Below, piece after piece: positions 9,591 to 18,803 of a stretch of 64,000 nt of DNA. The DNA lies in assembly GCF_042684705.1 (NCBI RefSeq), contig NZ_JBHULZ010000008.1:1-64000 (forward strand), written 5' to 3'. The translations under genes and the position numbers were made by a program. The DNA is from Mesonia sediminis. GTDB taxonomy: Bacteria > Bacteroidota > Bacteroidia > Flavobacteriales > Flavobacteriaceae. Position 1 is the first letter of the stretch. The number at the start of each line of letters is the position of its first letter. The notes under the pieces are model-generated. The model had not been told where the DNA came from. It was given only the letters and a program-made list of their open reading frames with translations, and searched no databases.

Positions 9591-10544
9591 TTATTCTGGA
9601 GTTTCTATTTTTTTATAGGCTGCGATTACTTCTTTTACCAATTTATGTCTTATTACATCTTTATCGTCAAGAAATACCATACCAATTCCTTTAATACCTT
9701 TAAGTACCAAAAGGGCTTCTTTTAAGCCAGAGGTAACGCGCGGCGGAAGGTCTATTTGACCTGGATCGCCTGTAATCATGAATTTAGCGTTTTTCCCCAT
9801 TCGTGTTAAAAACATCTTCATTTGGGCGTGGGTGGTGTTTTGTGCTTCATCAAGAATTACAAAAGCATCGTCAAGAGTCCTACCACGCATAAACGCCATG
9901 GGGGCTATTTGTATAGTTCCTTTTTCAATAAATGATTCAAGCTTTTCATGCGGAATCATATCGCGTAAACCATCATAAAGTGGCTGCATATATGGGTCTA
10001 ATTTTTCTTTCAAATCACCTGGCAAAAAGCCTAAGTTTTCTCCTGCTTCAACTGCGGGTCGAGTTAAAATTATTCTTCTAACTTGTCTTTCTTTTAGTGC
10101 TTTTACAGCTAGTGCAACGCCGGTGTATGTTTTACCTGTACCGGCAGGACCAACTGCGAATACCAGATCATTCTTTTGGCAGAGCTCAACCAGTTTACGC
10201 TGGTTGGCCGTTTGAGCCTTAATTAACCTGCCCCCTACGCCGTGAACTAAAATATCTGAACTGGAAAGACTTGTCTCGTAATCTTCTTTTTTATCACTTG
10301 TGAGTATACGCTCAATCCCGTTTTCATCAAGTTTATTATACTTGGCAAAGTACTCTAACAGCATATGAAGACGCTTATCAAATTCTATTAATCGTTCTTC
10401 ATCTCCAAATGCTTTAATTTTATTTCCTCGAGCAACAATTTTAAGTTTCGGAAAATAGCGTTTTAACAATTGTATGTTACTATTTTGAGACCCAAAAAAT
10501 TCTTTTGGACTTATCTCTTGTAATTCTATTTCAACTTCGTTCAA
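9591..10544 (-). CDS. PhoH family ATPase (YbeZ/PhoL type)
   Basis: P-loop ATPase of the PhoH family; E. coli YbeZ acts with YbeY in ribosome and rRNA handling. Residues 1-115 form the N-terminal KH-like part with the HGVGGRLIKAQT linker; Walker A is GPAGTGKT (132-139), followed by RPAVEAGENLGFLPGD and Walker B FVILDEAQN, then ITGDPGQIDLP. 317 residues is normal. It leads a two-gene operon with purC. A minus-strand TAAATTTG box at 10595-10588 is a possible -10 element, without a clear -33 partner. Physiological role inferred from the family only. Confidence 0.93.
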   Translation of the reverse strand: MNEVEIELQEISPKEFFGSQNSNIQLLKRYFPKLKIVARGNKIKAFGDEERLIEFDKRLHMLLEYFAKYNKLDENGIERILTSDKKEDYETSLSSSDILVHGVGGRLIKAQTANQRKLVELCQKNDLVFAVGPAGTGKTYTGVALAVKALKERQVRRIILTRPAVEAGENLGFLPGDLKEKLDPYMQPLYDGLRDMIPHEKLESFIEKGTIQIAPMAFMRGRTLDDAFVILDEAQNTTHAQMKMFLTRMGKNAKFMITGDPGQIDLPPRVTSGLKEALLVLKGIKGIGMVFLDDKDVIRHKLVKEVIAAYKKIETPE

Positions 10545-10637
10545 ATGGGCGTGTATTTATTGGTCTTTTATAATTAAATTCGCATCACAAATTTACGCAA
10601 AAACTAAGTAAAGTTTAGCATTTAAAGATTAACTTTT

Positions 10638-11468
10638 ATGCCCATTATTACGCTTACGACAGACTTTGGATTTAAAGACCCCTCTATTGGGGCTATAAAG
10701 GGTTCTATTTTTAGTGAGCTTGGCGATGTTAATATTGTTGATATAAGCCATGAGGTATCTCCTTTTCATACTTTAGAAGCGGCTTATATTATCAAAAATG
10801 CTTATCACACTTTTCCAAAAGGCAGCATTCATATTATTGGTGTTGATTCAGAAATCACACCAGAAAACAAACATTTAGCCATTGCTTTAGATGATCATTA
10901 TTTTATTTGTGCAGACAATGGAATCCTTTCGTTAATCGCATCAGAAATCAATCCACAAAAAATTGTAGAAATCAATATCCACGATGCGGTCGAAACCACT
11001 TTTCCGGTTTTAGATATATTTGTAAAAGTAGCATCTCATATTGCACGAGGTGGTACGCTAGAGGTTATTGGAAAACCCATTACAGCAATTAAACAATTAA
11101 AAGCGATAAAGCCTCAAATAAATGATGCTCAAAATCAAATACAAGGTCACGTTATATATATAGACAATTATGGCAATGTGGTAACCAATGTAACGCGTAA
11201 TACCATTCAGCAAATAGGAAAAGGGCGTGATTTTGTAATAAGTGCGCGAACCACGCGTTTTACAAAAATATACGATACCTATAGCCACGCTATAGACTTT
11301 AATGAAGCTAAAGAAATTCGAGAAGAAGAGGGTAAAAAAATGGCTATTTTTAACACGGCCAATTACTTAGAAATTGCTATCTATAAAAGTAACCCACATA
11401 CTGTAGGAAGTGCCTCGACCTTACTGGGGCTAAAATTGCTAGACACCATAACCATAAATTTTAATTAA
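10638..11468 (+). CDS. SAM hydroxide adenosyltransferase (DUF62 / SAM_adeno_trans family)
   Basis: Members split S-adenosylmethionine to adenosine and methionine using water, and are relatives of the SAM-dependent chlorinase and fluorinase. Family marks: the N-terminal ITLTTDFGFKDPSIGAIKG, IVDISHEV, FCADNGILSL-like segment (FICADNGILSLIA) and the C-terminal domain motif IYIDNYGNVVTNV. 276 residues, cytoplasmic. The stop codon overlaps the next start (TAATG), beginning a four-gene coupled run that ends in gldF and gldG. Why this enzyme is linked to gliding genes is unknown. Confidence 0.92.
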   Translation: MPIITLTTDFGFKDPSIGAIKGSIFSELGDVNIVDISHEVSPFHTLEAAYIIKNAYHTFPKGSIHIIGVDSEITPENKHLAIALDDHYFICADNGILSLIASEINPQKIVEINIHDAVETTFPVLDIFVKVASHIARGGTLEVIGKPITAIKQLKAIKPQINDAQNQIQGHVIYIDNYGNVVTNVTRNTIQQIGKGRDFVISARTTRFTKIYDTYSHAIDFNEAKEIREEEGKKMAIFNTANYLEIAIYKSNPHTVGSASTLLGLKLLDTITINFN

Positions 11469-11764
11469 TGATAGTACGAATAGTTAAATTGTCTTTTAAA
11501 CCAGAGGCGGTAATTGATTTTAAATCTCTTTTTGAAGAATACAAAACAAAAATAAGAGGTTTTGAAGGCTGCCAATTCTTAGAACTCTATCAAGACAAAA
11601 ATCATGATAATATATTTTTTACCTATAGTTATTGGGAAAACCAAGAGGCTTTAGAGCGCTATCGTCATTCCCAATTATTTAAATTAATTTGGCCAGCAAC
11701 TAAAGCAGGTTTTAATGCCAAACCAGAGGCTTGGACACTAGATAAACTTTATACTTTAGATTAA
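11468..11764 (+). CDS. ABM-domain (antibiotic biosynthesis monooxygenase-like) small protein
   Basis: 98-residue dimeric alpha-beta barrel of the ABM/quinol monooxygenase superfamily, judged from the FKPEAVIDFKSLFEEYK start, the central GFEGCQFLELYQDK and the YSYWENQEALERYRHSQLF helix. The reaction cannot be assigned; many family members have no known substrate. Its ATG overlaps the stop of the SAM enzyme by one base, and its stop overlaps the gldF start by one base, so translation is probably coupled in both directions. Confidence 0.82.
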   Translation: MIVRIVKLSFKPEAVIDFKSLFEEYKTKIRGFEGCQFLELYQDKNHDNIFFTYSYWENQEALERYRHSQLFKLIWPATKAGFNAKPEAWTLDKLYTLD

Positions 11765-12495
11765 TGAAAGCTATTTATTTAAAAGAACTCCAATCTTTTT
11801 TTTCTAATCTCACCGGCTATTTGGTGATTGGTGTATTCCTAACACTTAACGGTTTGTTTTTGTGGGTGTTTAACACCGGGTACAATATACTTGATTTCGG
11901 ATTTGCCAATCTCACTCCGTTTTTTACTATTGCTCCCTGGATTTTTATATTTTTAATTCCTGCGATAAGTATGCGTAGTTTTTCTGAAGAAAAAAAGCAG
12001 GGCACACTAGAGCTATTACTTACCAAGCCAATTTCTCACAATCAATTAGTATGGGGTAAATATCTAGGCGTTTTAACCATAAGCTTAATGGCCATTTTAC
12101 CAACCATCCTTTACGTATTTAGCATTTACCAGTTGGGTAAAACACCAGGAAATGCCGATTTTGGAGCACTCTTCACCAGTTATATCGGATTAGTCTTATT
12201 AAGTGCTACCTATGCTGCCATAAGTTTATTTTGTTCAAGTATTTCAAAAAATCAAATAATGGCTTTTATGGCCTCGGTGCTACTATTATTTATTTTCTTT
12301 GTTGGTTTAGATAATCTAGAAGGCATCCACCTCCTAGGAAACCAACAATATGATCTTTCTTATCTGGGGATTAATTATCACTATAAAAGCATAAGTCGTG
12401 GCGTGATAGACACTCGCGATCTCATTTATTTTTTTAGTATTATCGCCCTATTTATATTTTTAACCAGAAACCAAATCCGTAAAGAAATCGCTTAG
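11764..12495 (+). CDS. Gliding motility ABC transporter permease GldF
   Basis: Membrane subunit of the GldAFG ABC transporter associated with flavobacterial gliding. 243 residues with about six hydrophobic segments, no signal peptide, and the ABC-2 permease motif EEKKQGTLELLLTKPIS after the second segment. Immediately followed (one-base gap) by gldG, the diagnostic partner. The ATPase gldA is not in the window. Mutants in gldA, F or G have been reported as non-gliding in Flavobacterium, but some gliding species lack them, so motility here is not proved. Confidence 0.93.
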   Translation: MKAIYLKELQSFFSNLTGYLVIGVFLTLNGLFLWVFNTGYNILDFGFANLTPFFTIAPWIFIFLIPAISMRSFSEEKKQGTLELLLTKPISHNQLVWGKYLGVLTISLMAILPTILYVFSIYQLGKTPGNADFGALFTSYIGLVLLSATYAAISLFCSSISKNQIMAFMASVLLLFIFFVGLDNLEGIHLLGNQQYDLSYLGINYHYKSISRGVIDTRDLIYFFSIIALFIFLTRNQIRKEIA

Positions 12496-12496
12496 T

Positions 12497-14167
12497 ATGC
12501 TTAAAAATCTAAAACCATTACTCCTTTTTGTGTTAGGAATTGTTTTGATCAACATCTTGGGTAACTTTTTCTTTTACCGATTTGATTTGACCTCAGCCCA
12601 GCAGTACACCTTATCGAACAACACCAAAAATATTATTTCTGATGTAACAGAACCTGTTGCTATAAGGGTTTTTTTAAGAGGAGATTTTCCCGGTGAATTT
12701 AAAAGACTTCAGCTAGAAACCCAGTATTTACTAGAAGAATTTGCAGCACTAAATAAAAATGTAAAGTTTGAGTTTATCAATCCGCTTAATCAAGAGGAAG
12801 ATGCACAACAAGTGGCTCAAAGGTTTTACCAAGCAGGAATGACGCCAGAATCGCTTAATATAAGAGAAAATGGCAAGTTAACAGAGCGACTTATGTTTCC
12901 TTGGGCTGTTGCCGAATTAAATGACAAACAAGTGAAAATTCCGCTTTTAAAAAAGAATATTACCAGTAGTAATGAGGAGATAGTAAATCTTTCAATTGCA
13001 AATCTTGAATATAATTTTGCCAGTGCGCTTAACCAGTTGGTATACGAAAAGACAAAAAAAATTGCGGTAATGCGCGGTAATGGAGAATTGGCAGATCCCC
13101 ATATAGCCGATTTTGTAAATTCTCTTAAAGAGTTTTATTATATAGCACCATTTACTTTAGATTCTACGGTCGTAAATCCTATAAAGACATTAAAGCAACT
13201 TGAAGGTTTTGATTTGGTAATTGAAGCTAAACCTAGTATGGCTTTCACAGAAAAAGAAAAGTTTGTTTTAGACCAATATTTAATGCAAGGCGGTAAAATG
13301 CTTTGGCTGACAGAAGGCGTTATTATAGAAAAGGATAGCTTGTTTAGCAATCCGGAAAAAACTGCTCTTGCGATGCCGAAAAACTTGAATTTACAAGATT
13401 ATTTTTTTAGCTACGGTATACGAATTAATCCAAGCTTGGTACAAGACCTTGTATCGGCACCACTGATTTTGGCTCAGGGTGAAGGAAACAATACGCAGTT
13501 TAAACCTATCCCTTGGTTTTATTCGCCCTTAGCAATAAGCACAAATAACCATCCCATAATCAAAAATATAGAAGCGGTAAAACTCGAGTTTTCTAGCCCC
13601 ATAGACACACTTGAAAGAAAGGGATTAAAAAAGACCATTTTATTACACAGCTCACCAAAAACCAAATTAGAACAAGTACCAAGTTTACTCAATTTACAGG
13701 AACTCGTAAGCCAAACTGAAGCTAAAGGTTTTAATCAAGGCACCAAGAATATAGGTGTTTTAATAGAAGGAAAATTTAAATCGGTTTATGATAAAAGAAT
13801 TAAACCGGTAGATTATAAAGACTATAGAGAAAGTAGTGATTCCACTCAAATGGTAGTTATAGCCGATGGGGATATTGTTAAAAATGAATTTGGTAGAAAT
13901 GGCCCTATTGAATTGGGTTTTGACCGATTTACTGGAACCACTTATGGAAACAAGTCGCTTTTGATAAATGCGGTAAACTATATGTTAGATGACAAAGGTC
14001 TTTTGGCACTTCGCAGTAAAGATGTAAAATTGGCTTTCTTAAATACAGAAAAAGTTGCACAAGAACGGTTAACTTGGCAACTTTTAAATTTAGGCTTACC
14101 GCTATTAATATTAACGATAGCTGCAGCTATTTACTATAATCTTAGAAAGAGAAAGTATGCTCGCTAA
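12497..14167 (+). CDS. Gliding motility ABC transporter accessory protein GldG
   Basis: 556 residues: an N-terminal membrane anchor (about residues 7-25), a large extracytoplasmic domain of the ABC-transporter auxiliary family (start RFDLTSAQQYTLS, VRVFL-like RVFLRGDFPGEFKRLQ, later VVIADGDIVKNEFG), and a C-terminal membrane helix (about 528-546) before a basic tail. This two-anchor layout is characteristic of GldG. It is the last gene of the coupled run beginning at 10638; only five bases separate it from the convergent small gene at 14173, with no visible terminator. Confidence 0.93.
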   Translation: MLKNLKPLLLFVLGIVLINILGNFFFYRFDLTSAQQYTLSNNTKNIISDVTEPVAIRVFLRGDFPGEFKRLQLETQYLLEEFAALNKNVKFEFINPLNQEEDAQQVAQRFYQAGMTPESLNIRENGKLTERLMFPWAVAELNDKQVKIPLLKKNITSSNEEIVNLSIANLEYNFASALNQLVYEKTKKIAVMRGNGELADPHIADFVNSLKEFYYIAPFTLDSTVVNPIKTLKQLEGFDLVIEAKPSMAFTEKEKFVLDQYLMQGGKMLWLTEGVIIEKDSLFSNPEKTALAMPKNLNLQDYFFSYGIRINPSLVQDLVSAPLILAQGEGNNTQFKPIPWFYSPLAISTNNHPIIKNIEAVKLEFSSPIDTLERKGLKKTILLHSSPKTKLEQVPSLLNLQELVSQTEAKGFNQGTKNIGVLIEGKFKSVYDKRIKPVDYKDYRESSDSTQMVVIADGDIVKNEFGRNGPIELGFDRFTGTTYGNKSLLINAVNYMLDDKGLLALRSKDVKLAFLNTEKVAQERLTWQLLNLGLPLLILTIAAAIYYNLRKRKYAR

Positions 14168-14172
14168 AATAT

Positions 14173-14439
14173 TTACAAAGCGTTGATTCTTGAAATTAAG
14201 TCGTGTGCTTTAGTTTCAATTTCTTTGCTCACTTCTTTAAGGTGCTTACCCTTATGCTCTACATCTCTTTGGTTAATTTTTGTAATCATAGCATTGAAAT
14301 CGCTAACGGCATCTGCAATAATAGCATCTGTTTCTTTTGCGTCTTCCTCTGGATGAGCTATTTGATATATGATAGCGGTTTCTATAATATCGCTCATCAC
14401 ATAATTTAAATCTTTTTTCAGGTTTTTCTTACTTGCCAT
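14173..14439 (-). CDS. Small conserved helical protein of unknown function
   Basis: 88 residues, charged and predicted almost wholly helical, no signal peptide or membrane segment. Sequence starts MASKKNLKKDLNYVMSDII and ends with a coiled-coil-like KEVSKEIETKAHDLISRI. I do not recognise a named domain. Convergent with gldG. A minus-strand TAATTTTG box at 14467-14460 sits 20 bases before the start and is a plausible -10 element, which supports expression as a separate unit. Confidence 0.7.
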   Translation of the reverse strand: MASKKNLKKDLNYVMSDIIETAIIYQIAHPEEDAKETDAIIADAVSDFNAMITKINQRDVEHKGKHLKEVSKEIETKAHDLISRINAL

Positions 14440-14505
14440 AGCATTATAATTTTATTCGCCAAAATTAGTCTATTTATACGTGTAAAAAAAGAATTCAAGT
14501 TAATA

Positions 14506-15507
14506 TTAAATGCTCACATGAAGAACTGTAGCCTGTTTGGCAGAAATATTCACTGCTTGTTTTAATTGGTAAGGTATAAGAACGCTCTGCCCCGCTTCAA
14601 CGCTCATTGTATTATGCTTATCTTTAATTATTATTTTTCCTTCAATAACAATTAGAATAACAAACGAATCTATAATTTCAATAGAAAAATTGGTTACATC
14701 TACCAAATTGAGTTTTTGAGTAGTAAAAAAAATATTTTCAACTAGGCTTACAGGTTGATTAACTTTCTCTTCATAGGATATTTTATAATGAATAGGAAAA
14801 GAAAAATCAATGGCATCTATTGCCAAATCTGTATGCAGTTCACGTTTATTCCCATCAATATCAACACGGTCCCAATCATACACACGGTAAGTAACATCAC
14901 TAGTCTGCTGTATTTCGGCCAATAAGGTACCCTTACCAATGGCGTGAATTAAACCAGGGCTTATAAAAAAAACGTCACCAGCCTCAACAAACTCTTTTTT
15001 TAATATTGAAGCTATATCTCCCTGATTTAATGCTTGCAAATAGTTTTCTTTTGTACAAGGCTCCTTAAAACCAGTTATTAAATGAGCATCTTCATCGGCT
15101 TTTACTACATACCACATTTCTGTTTTCCCAAAACTATTGTGGCGCTTTTGGGCCAAATTATCGTCGGGGTGTAGTTGCACCGATAAATTCTCGCTAGCGT
15201 CTATAAATTTAATTAAAAGGGGAAAAGTATCACCAAATTTTTTATAAACCTTAGGCCCCACTAATTCACCTTTAAATTTTTGTAAAAGAGCACTTAAGGT
15301 TTGGTCTTTAAAAGGACCTTGAACAACGACTGATGAATTGTTTTTGACATCACTTATTTCCCAACTTTCTCCAATTTTGTCAAAATTCGAGGGCTTATTA
15401 AACTCTTTAACTAAACGAGTACCTCCCCATACTTTTTGTTTTAAGATAGGTTTAAATAAAAGTGGGCTTAGCTTAGCTTCCTTATTTCTTTCCTTCATAT
15501 TTAACAA
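14506..15507 (-). CDS. Mannose-6-phosphate isomerase, type I
   Basis: Interconverts mannose-6-phosphate and fructose-6-phosphate, feeding GDP-sugar and surface polysaccharide synthesis. Zinc-site motifs are visible: ENLSVQLHPDD, KTEMWYVV and SPGLIHAIGKGTL, plus the DWDR segment. 333 residues, as for the short bacterial PMI form, with a C-terminal cupin domain. The frame starts at 15507, overlapping the end of queD by 26 bases; a second ATG at 15498 is possible and also overlaps. Third gene of the idi-queD-manA operon. Confidence 0.92.
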   Translation of the reverse strand: MLNMKERNKEAKLSPLLFKPILKQKVWGGTRLVKEFNKPSNFDKIGESWEISDVKNNSSVVVQGPFKDQTLSALLQKFKGELVGPKVYKKFGDTFPLLIKFIDASENLSVQLHPDDNLAQKRHNSFGKTEMWYVVKADEDAHLITGFKEPCTKENYLQALNQGDIASILKKEFVEAGDVFFISPGLIHAIGKGTLLAEIQQTSDVTYRVYDWDRVDIDGNKRELHTDLAIDAIDFSFPIHYKISYEEKVNQPVSLVENIFFTTQKLNLVDVTNFSIEIIDSFVILIVIEGKIIIKDKHNTMSVEAGQSVLIPYQLKQAVNISAKQATVLHVSI

Positions 15508-15892
15508 AATTTCTAGGTGTTTCGTATAAGGTAATTGCGAGCTTTAAATCTTCATCTAAATATGGTCTCAAATAATTAAAAATAACAATGGCTATGTTTT
15601 CTGCTGTAGGATTTAGGTCCTTAAATTCTGGAACTTCCAAATTGAGGTTTTTATGATCTAAAACGTCTTCAACCTTTTCTTTAATTAATTGCTTTAATAG
15701 CCCTAAATCAATAACAAAACCCGTGACTGGATCTACCGGTCCAGTTACTTGAACTTCCAACTCATAATTATGACCATGATAAAGCGGATTGCTACACTTA
15801 CCAAATACAGCTTTATTTTTTTCATCGCTCCATTCTTTATTAAAAAGCCTATGAGCCGCATTAAAATGTGCTTTCCTACAAACGCTAACCAT
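15482..15892 (-). CDS. 6-carboxytetrahydropterin synthase / 6-pyruvoyltetrahydropterin synthase family (QueD-like)
   Basis: 136-residue zinc enzyme of the PTPS/QueD fold. Zinc histidines lie in FNAAHRL and YHGHNYELEV; the catalytic Cys is in GKCSNPLYHGH; DHKNLN and PTAENIA complete the family signature. In bacteria the usual role is queuosine precursor synthesis, but the GKCSNP spacing resembles the pyruvoyl-type enzymes, so the exact product is open. Sits between idi (one-base gap) and manA (26-base overlap). No other queuosine gene is nearby. Confidence 0.88.
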   Translation of the reverse strand: MVSVCRKAHFNAAHRLFNKEWSDEKNKAVFGKCSNPLYHGHNYELEVQVTGPVDPVTGFVIDLGLLKQLIKEKVEDVLDHKNLNLEVPEFKDLNPTAENIAIVIFNYLRPYLDEDLKLAITLYETPRNFVKYEGKK

Positions 15893-15893
15893 G

Positions 15894-16409
15894 TTATTTT
15901 GAAATATATTGATAATACTTTTCGAAAATAATTTTAAACCAAGCGGTATAAATATCGGGATTGGCTTCGATGTCTTTTTTCAAAAAATCTAAAGTAACCC
16001 ATTTCCAAGATGCTACCTCTTCTTCGTTAATTTGAGGTACATCATTATAATGCCCAATTAAGATATAGTCAAATTCATGTTCTGTTAAACCATTGTCAAA
16101 TGGGGCCTTGTATATAAAAGAAGTAACTTCTTTTAAAGGCGTGGTAAAACCCATTTCTTCTTGCAGTCGTCTTTCACCGGCCTGAGTATTGGTTTCGCCT
16201 GGCTTTTGATGACTACAGCAAGTATTGGTCCATAACCCTGGGGAATGGTATTTACCTAAGGCACGTTGTTGAATCATCACTTCATCTTTGTCGTTAAAGA
16301 CAAAAACCGAGAACGCTCTATGCAATAAAGCCTTTTGGTGAGCTTCAATTTTTTCCATCAAACCGATTTGCTCATCCTTCTCGTTTACCAAAATCACTTG
16401 TTCTTCCAT
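15894..16409 (-). CDS. Isopentenyl-diphosphate delta-isomerase, type I
   Basis: Interconverts IPP and DMAPP for isoprenoids such as quinone tails, carotenoids and undecaprenyl carriers. A Nudix-fold protein with the type-I marks WTNTCCSHQKPGE (catalytic Cys, metal His) and the Nudix-like AGERRLQEEMGF. SHQ replaces the more common SHP. The frame extends to an ATG at 16418, but -10-like boxes (TATTTTTG at 16423-16416 and TACTTTTG at 16431-16424) sit so close that the fourth codon, ATG at 16409, is the better start (171 residues). First gene of idi-queD-manA. Confidence 0.92.
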   Translation of the reverse strand: MEEQVILVNEKDEQIGLMEKIEAHQKALLHRAFSVFVFNDKDEVMIQQRALGKYHSPGLWTNTCCSHQKPGETNTQAGERRLQEEMGFTTPLKEVTSFIYKAPFDNGLTEHEFDYILIGHYNDVPQINEEEVASWKWVTLDFLKKDIEANPDIYTAWFKIIFEKYYQYISK

Positions 16410-16471
16410 AGTTATCAAAAATACAAAAGTATTTGAGATAACCTAAACTATAATGGTGGTTTAGCCTTTTT

Positions 16472-18799
16472 TTAGAATCTGTTCTGCCCTTGAATTCCTA
16501 CCACAAAGGCACCTTGGATACCAGCCTCACGAACGACCATCTTATACTGCTCTGCTTCCTCTCTCGTTTTAAATAACTTAGAGAAATATCTTCGTAGCCC
16601 ATCGGGATAAACATGGTTAAATACACTAGAAACCTCATTGAAACGAACCAAAGGATTGTTTTTATTTACCGCTGCAATTTGAACGGTATAATAAATCTCA
16701 TTTCCAGTAAAATCGTAAGTTGTAGTAAGCTTATTATTTTCTGTTTTGTCTTTTATTTGCTGGCTTTCTAGCTGACGTTTACTGATGTTTTTTCTTAGCT
16801 CCTCTGGTGTTTCATTATCATTTAATATGATAAATTCTGACCTACGATTTAATTGATGTTCTTGTTCTGAGCAAGGTACATTGTTTTCACAATGGTTGAT
16901 TAATTGCGTCTCGCCATACCCTTTTCCTGATATTCGTTTTGAAGAAATACCTTGGTTTCTAAGGTATGACAAGGTTGCTTGTGCCCTTTTTTCTGATAAA
17001 AGCATATTATAGGCGTCTCCAGCTCTACTGTCGGTATGCGATCGTATATCAATTTTCATCTCAGGATACTTTTTAAGTACTGCAACGATTTTTTGTAATT
17101 CCACCTCAGCATCTGCTCTTATTTGACTATCATCTAAATCAAAATAAATAGGGTCGAGTTGTAGCAGACTTCGTAAATCATCTCCTTTTCCCGCTTTAGT
17201 TACGCCCAAGGTTGAATTACCTCCTTTTTCTACGTTCAAAGGAAGATCAAAATTTTTCTCAAATTCAGACCCCGATTTTAACAGCTTCTCGTCGGTTTTG
17301 AATTGATCTTTTGAAACTCGTATAATATAACGTGTATCGCAATCAAGAGTAAATTCATAGCCCCCTTCATCATCTGTAACCGTTTCATCTAGGAAAGTTA
17401 AATTTTCATCATACAACTCTACTTTCACTCCTGCAATGGGTTGTTGGTTCTCGGTTTGCGTAATTACTCCACTCACATATTGTTGACAGGCGGTTATTAA
17501 ATCTTCTTTTTGAGTGAAATGATAGATATCATCTTCGCCTAATCCGCCTGGACGGTTACTAGCAAAAAAACCTTTTTTGCTTCCTTGTGTAAATACGAAG
17601 CTAAAGTCATCTTTTGAACTGTTTATAGGTGCGCCAACATTAAAAACTTCGCCAAATGTACCATCCTCTTTCAAAACGGTGACAAATACATCTAGACCTC
17701 CTAGACCAATATGCCCATCACTGGCAAAATAAAGCTCATTTTTATCTGAAAAGTATGGGAAAGTTTCCCTGGCTTCTGTATTAATGTGCTCGCCTAAATT
17801 TACAGGATCCCCAAAACCGTCAGCTAAAATTTCGACAAAATAAATATCAGACATTCCTCTAGTACCTGGCATATCTGAGGCGAAAAATAACTTAGTCTCG
17901 TCTTTATTTAAGGTAGGATGTGCTACGGAATAGTTATCATTATTAAAGGGTAACTCCTCTGGTGTTCCCCAAGGGGCATCTATACTTTCACGTTCTGATT
18001 TATATATTTTTAAAAAATTGATTCCCTCCTCACTTTTTCCGTATTTTTTCTTATTGTAATTATTTCGGGTAAAATAGAGGGTTAAGCCATCTTTTGTCAT
18101 ACAAGCCGAAGATTCGTGGAATTTTGAATTAATGGTTTCTTCAAATGGGGTTGGCTCGCTCACAATTTGATTATCTTCATTAAGCTTTACAAAATACAAG
18201 TCTAAATAAGGTTGTTTATTCCATTCATGAACCCTTTTTACTGTAGAAGCAACTTCCTTATTGGATGCAAAAATCAACAAACTATCAACCACTTGGGGCG
18301 AAAAGTCTGATAACTTTGAATTGATATTAGCCAATTCAATTTCAAACTTACCAGATTGCAGTTCAATTAATTCGAGGTAATTTCGTTCTCCTTTTAAAAG
18401 TTCAACCCGCGAATCATTTTCTTTTAATTTTTCAAACTCTAGAAGCACCGAATCCGATTTTTTGTACTGTTCATTACTTTTTAAAGCCATGGCATACCTA
18501 AACAAATAACTCTCGTCTAGATTTTCTGTTTTCAATGCATAGAGCTTTTCATACCAATTGAGTGCTTGAGTAAGTTCTCCGTTAAAATAATAAGAGTCCC
18601 CAAGTTTTTTAAAAAGGTTTTCAGACTCATAGCCCGCTTTTGCCACTTCTAAGTATATTTCTCGGGCATCTATAAAGGCATACCTATCGAACATTTTATC
18701 TGCTTCTTTTAGTTTATCTTCCTGTGCCAATAATGCGCTTTGAAAGAAAAAGACGATAAGAAAAAGTAAGTAAGTAATATTTCGCATTTTCATAACCAA
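16472..18799 (-). CDS. Modular OmpA-family protein of a T9SS/gliding surface operon
   Basis: 775 residues in order: signal peptide (ends near ALLAQ), TPR-like helices (about 25-150), a WD40/PD40-type beta propeller (about 165-430, repeated FFASDMPGTRGMSDIYF-like blades), a carboxypeptidase-regulatory-like beta domain (about 445-520), an OmpA peptidoglycan-binding domain (about 545-660, IDIRSHTDSRAGDAYN and NRRSEF), and a C-terminal SPOR-like stretch (about 700-775, YYTVQIAAVN). The OmpA part should tie the protein to the cell wall. Four bases after the PorP/SprF gene. The layout resembles PorE-type proteins. Alternative start ATG at 18787. Confidence 0.88.
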   Translation of the reverse strand: MVMKMRNITYLLFLIVFFFQSALLAQEDKLKEADKMFDRYAFIDAREIYLEVAKAGYESENLFKKLGDSYYFNGELTQALNWYEKLYALKTENLDESYLFRYAMALKSNEQYKKSDSVLLEFEKLKENDSRVELLKGERNYLELIELQSGKFEIELANINSKLSDFSPQVVDSLLIFASNKEVASTVKRVHEWNKQPYLDLYFVKLNEDNQIVSEPTPFEETINSKFHESSACMTKDGLTLYFTRNNYNKKKYGKSEEGINFLKIYKSERESIDAPWGTPEELPFNNDNYSVAHPTLNKDETKLFFASDMPGTRGMSDIYFVEILADGFGDPVNLGEHINTEARETFPYFSDKNELYFASDGHIGLGGLDVFVTVLKEDGTFGEVFNVGAPINSSKDDFSFVFTQGSKKGFFASNRPGGLGEDDIYHFTQKEDLITACQQYVSGVITQTENQQPIAGVKVELYDENLTFLDETVTDDEGGYEFTLDCDTRYIIRVSKDQFKTDEKLLKSGSEFEKNFDLPLNVEKGGNSTLGVTKAGKGDDLRSLLQLDPIYFDLDDSQIRADAEVELQKIVAVLKKYPEMKIDIRSHTDSRAGDAYNMLLSEKRAQATLSYLRNQGISSKRISGKGYGETQLINHCENNVPCSEQEHQLNRRSEFIILNDNETPEELRKNISKRQLESQQIKDKTENNKLTTTYDFTGNEIYYTVQIAAVNKNNPLVRFNEVSSVFNHVYPDGLRRYFSKLFKTREEAEQYKMVVREAGIQGAFVVGIQGQNRF

Positions 18800-18803
18800 T
18801 TTT

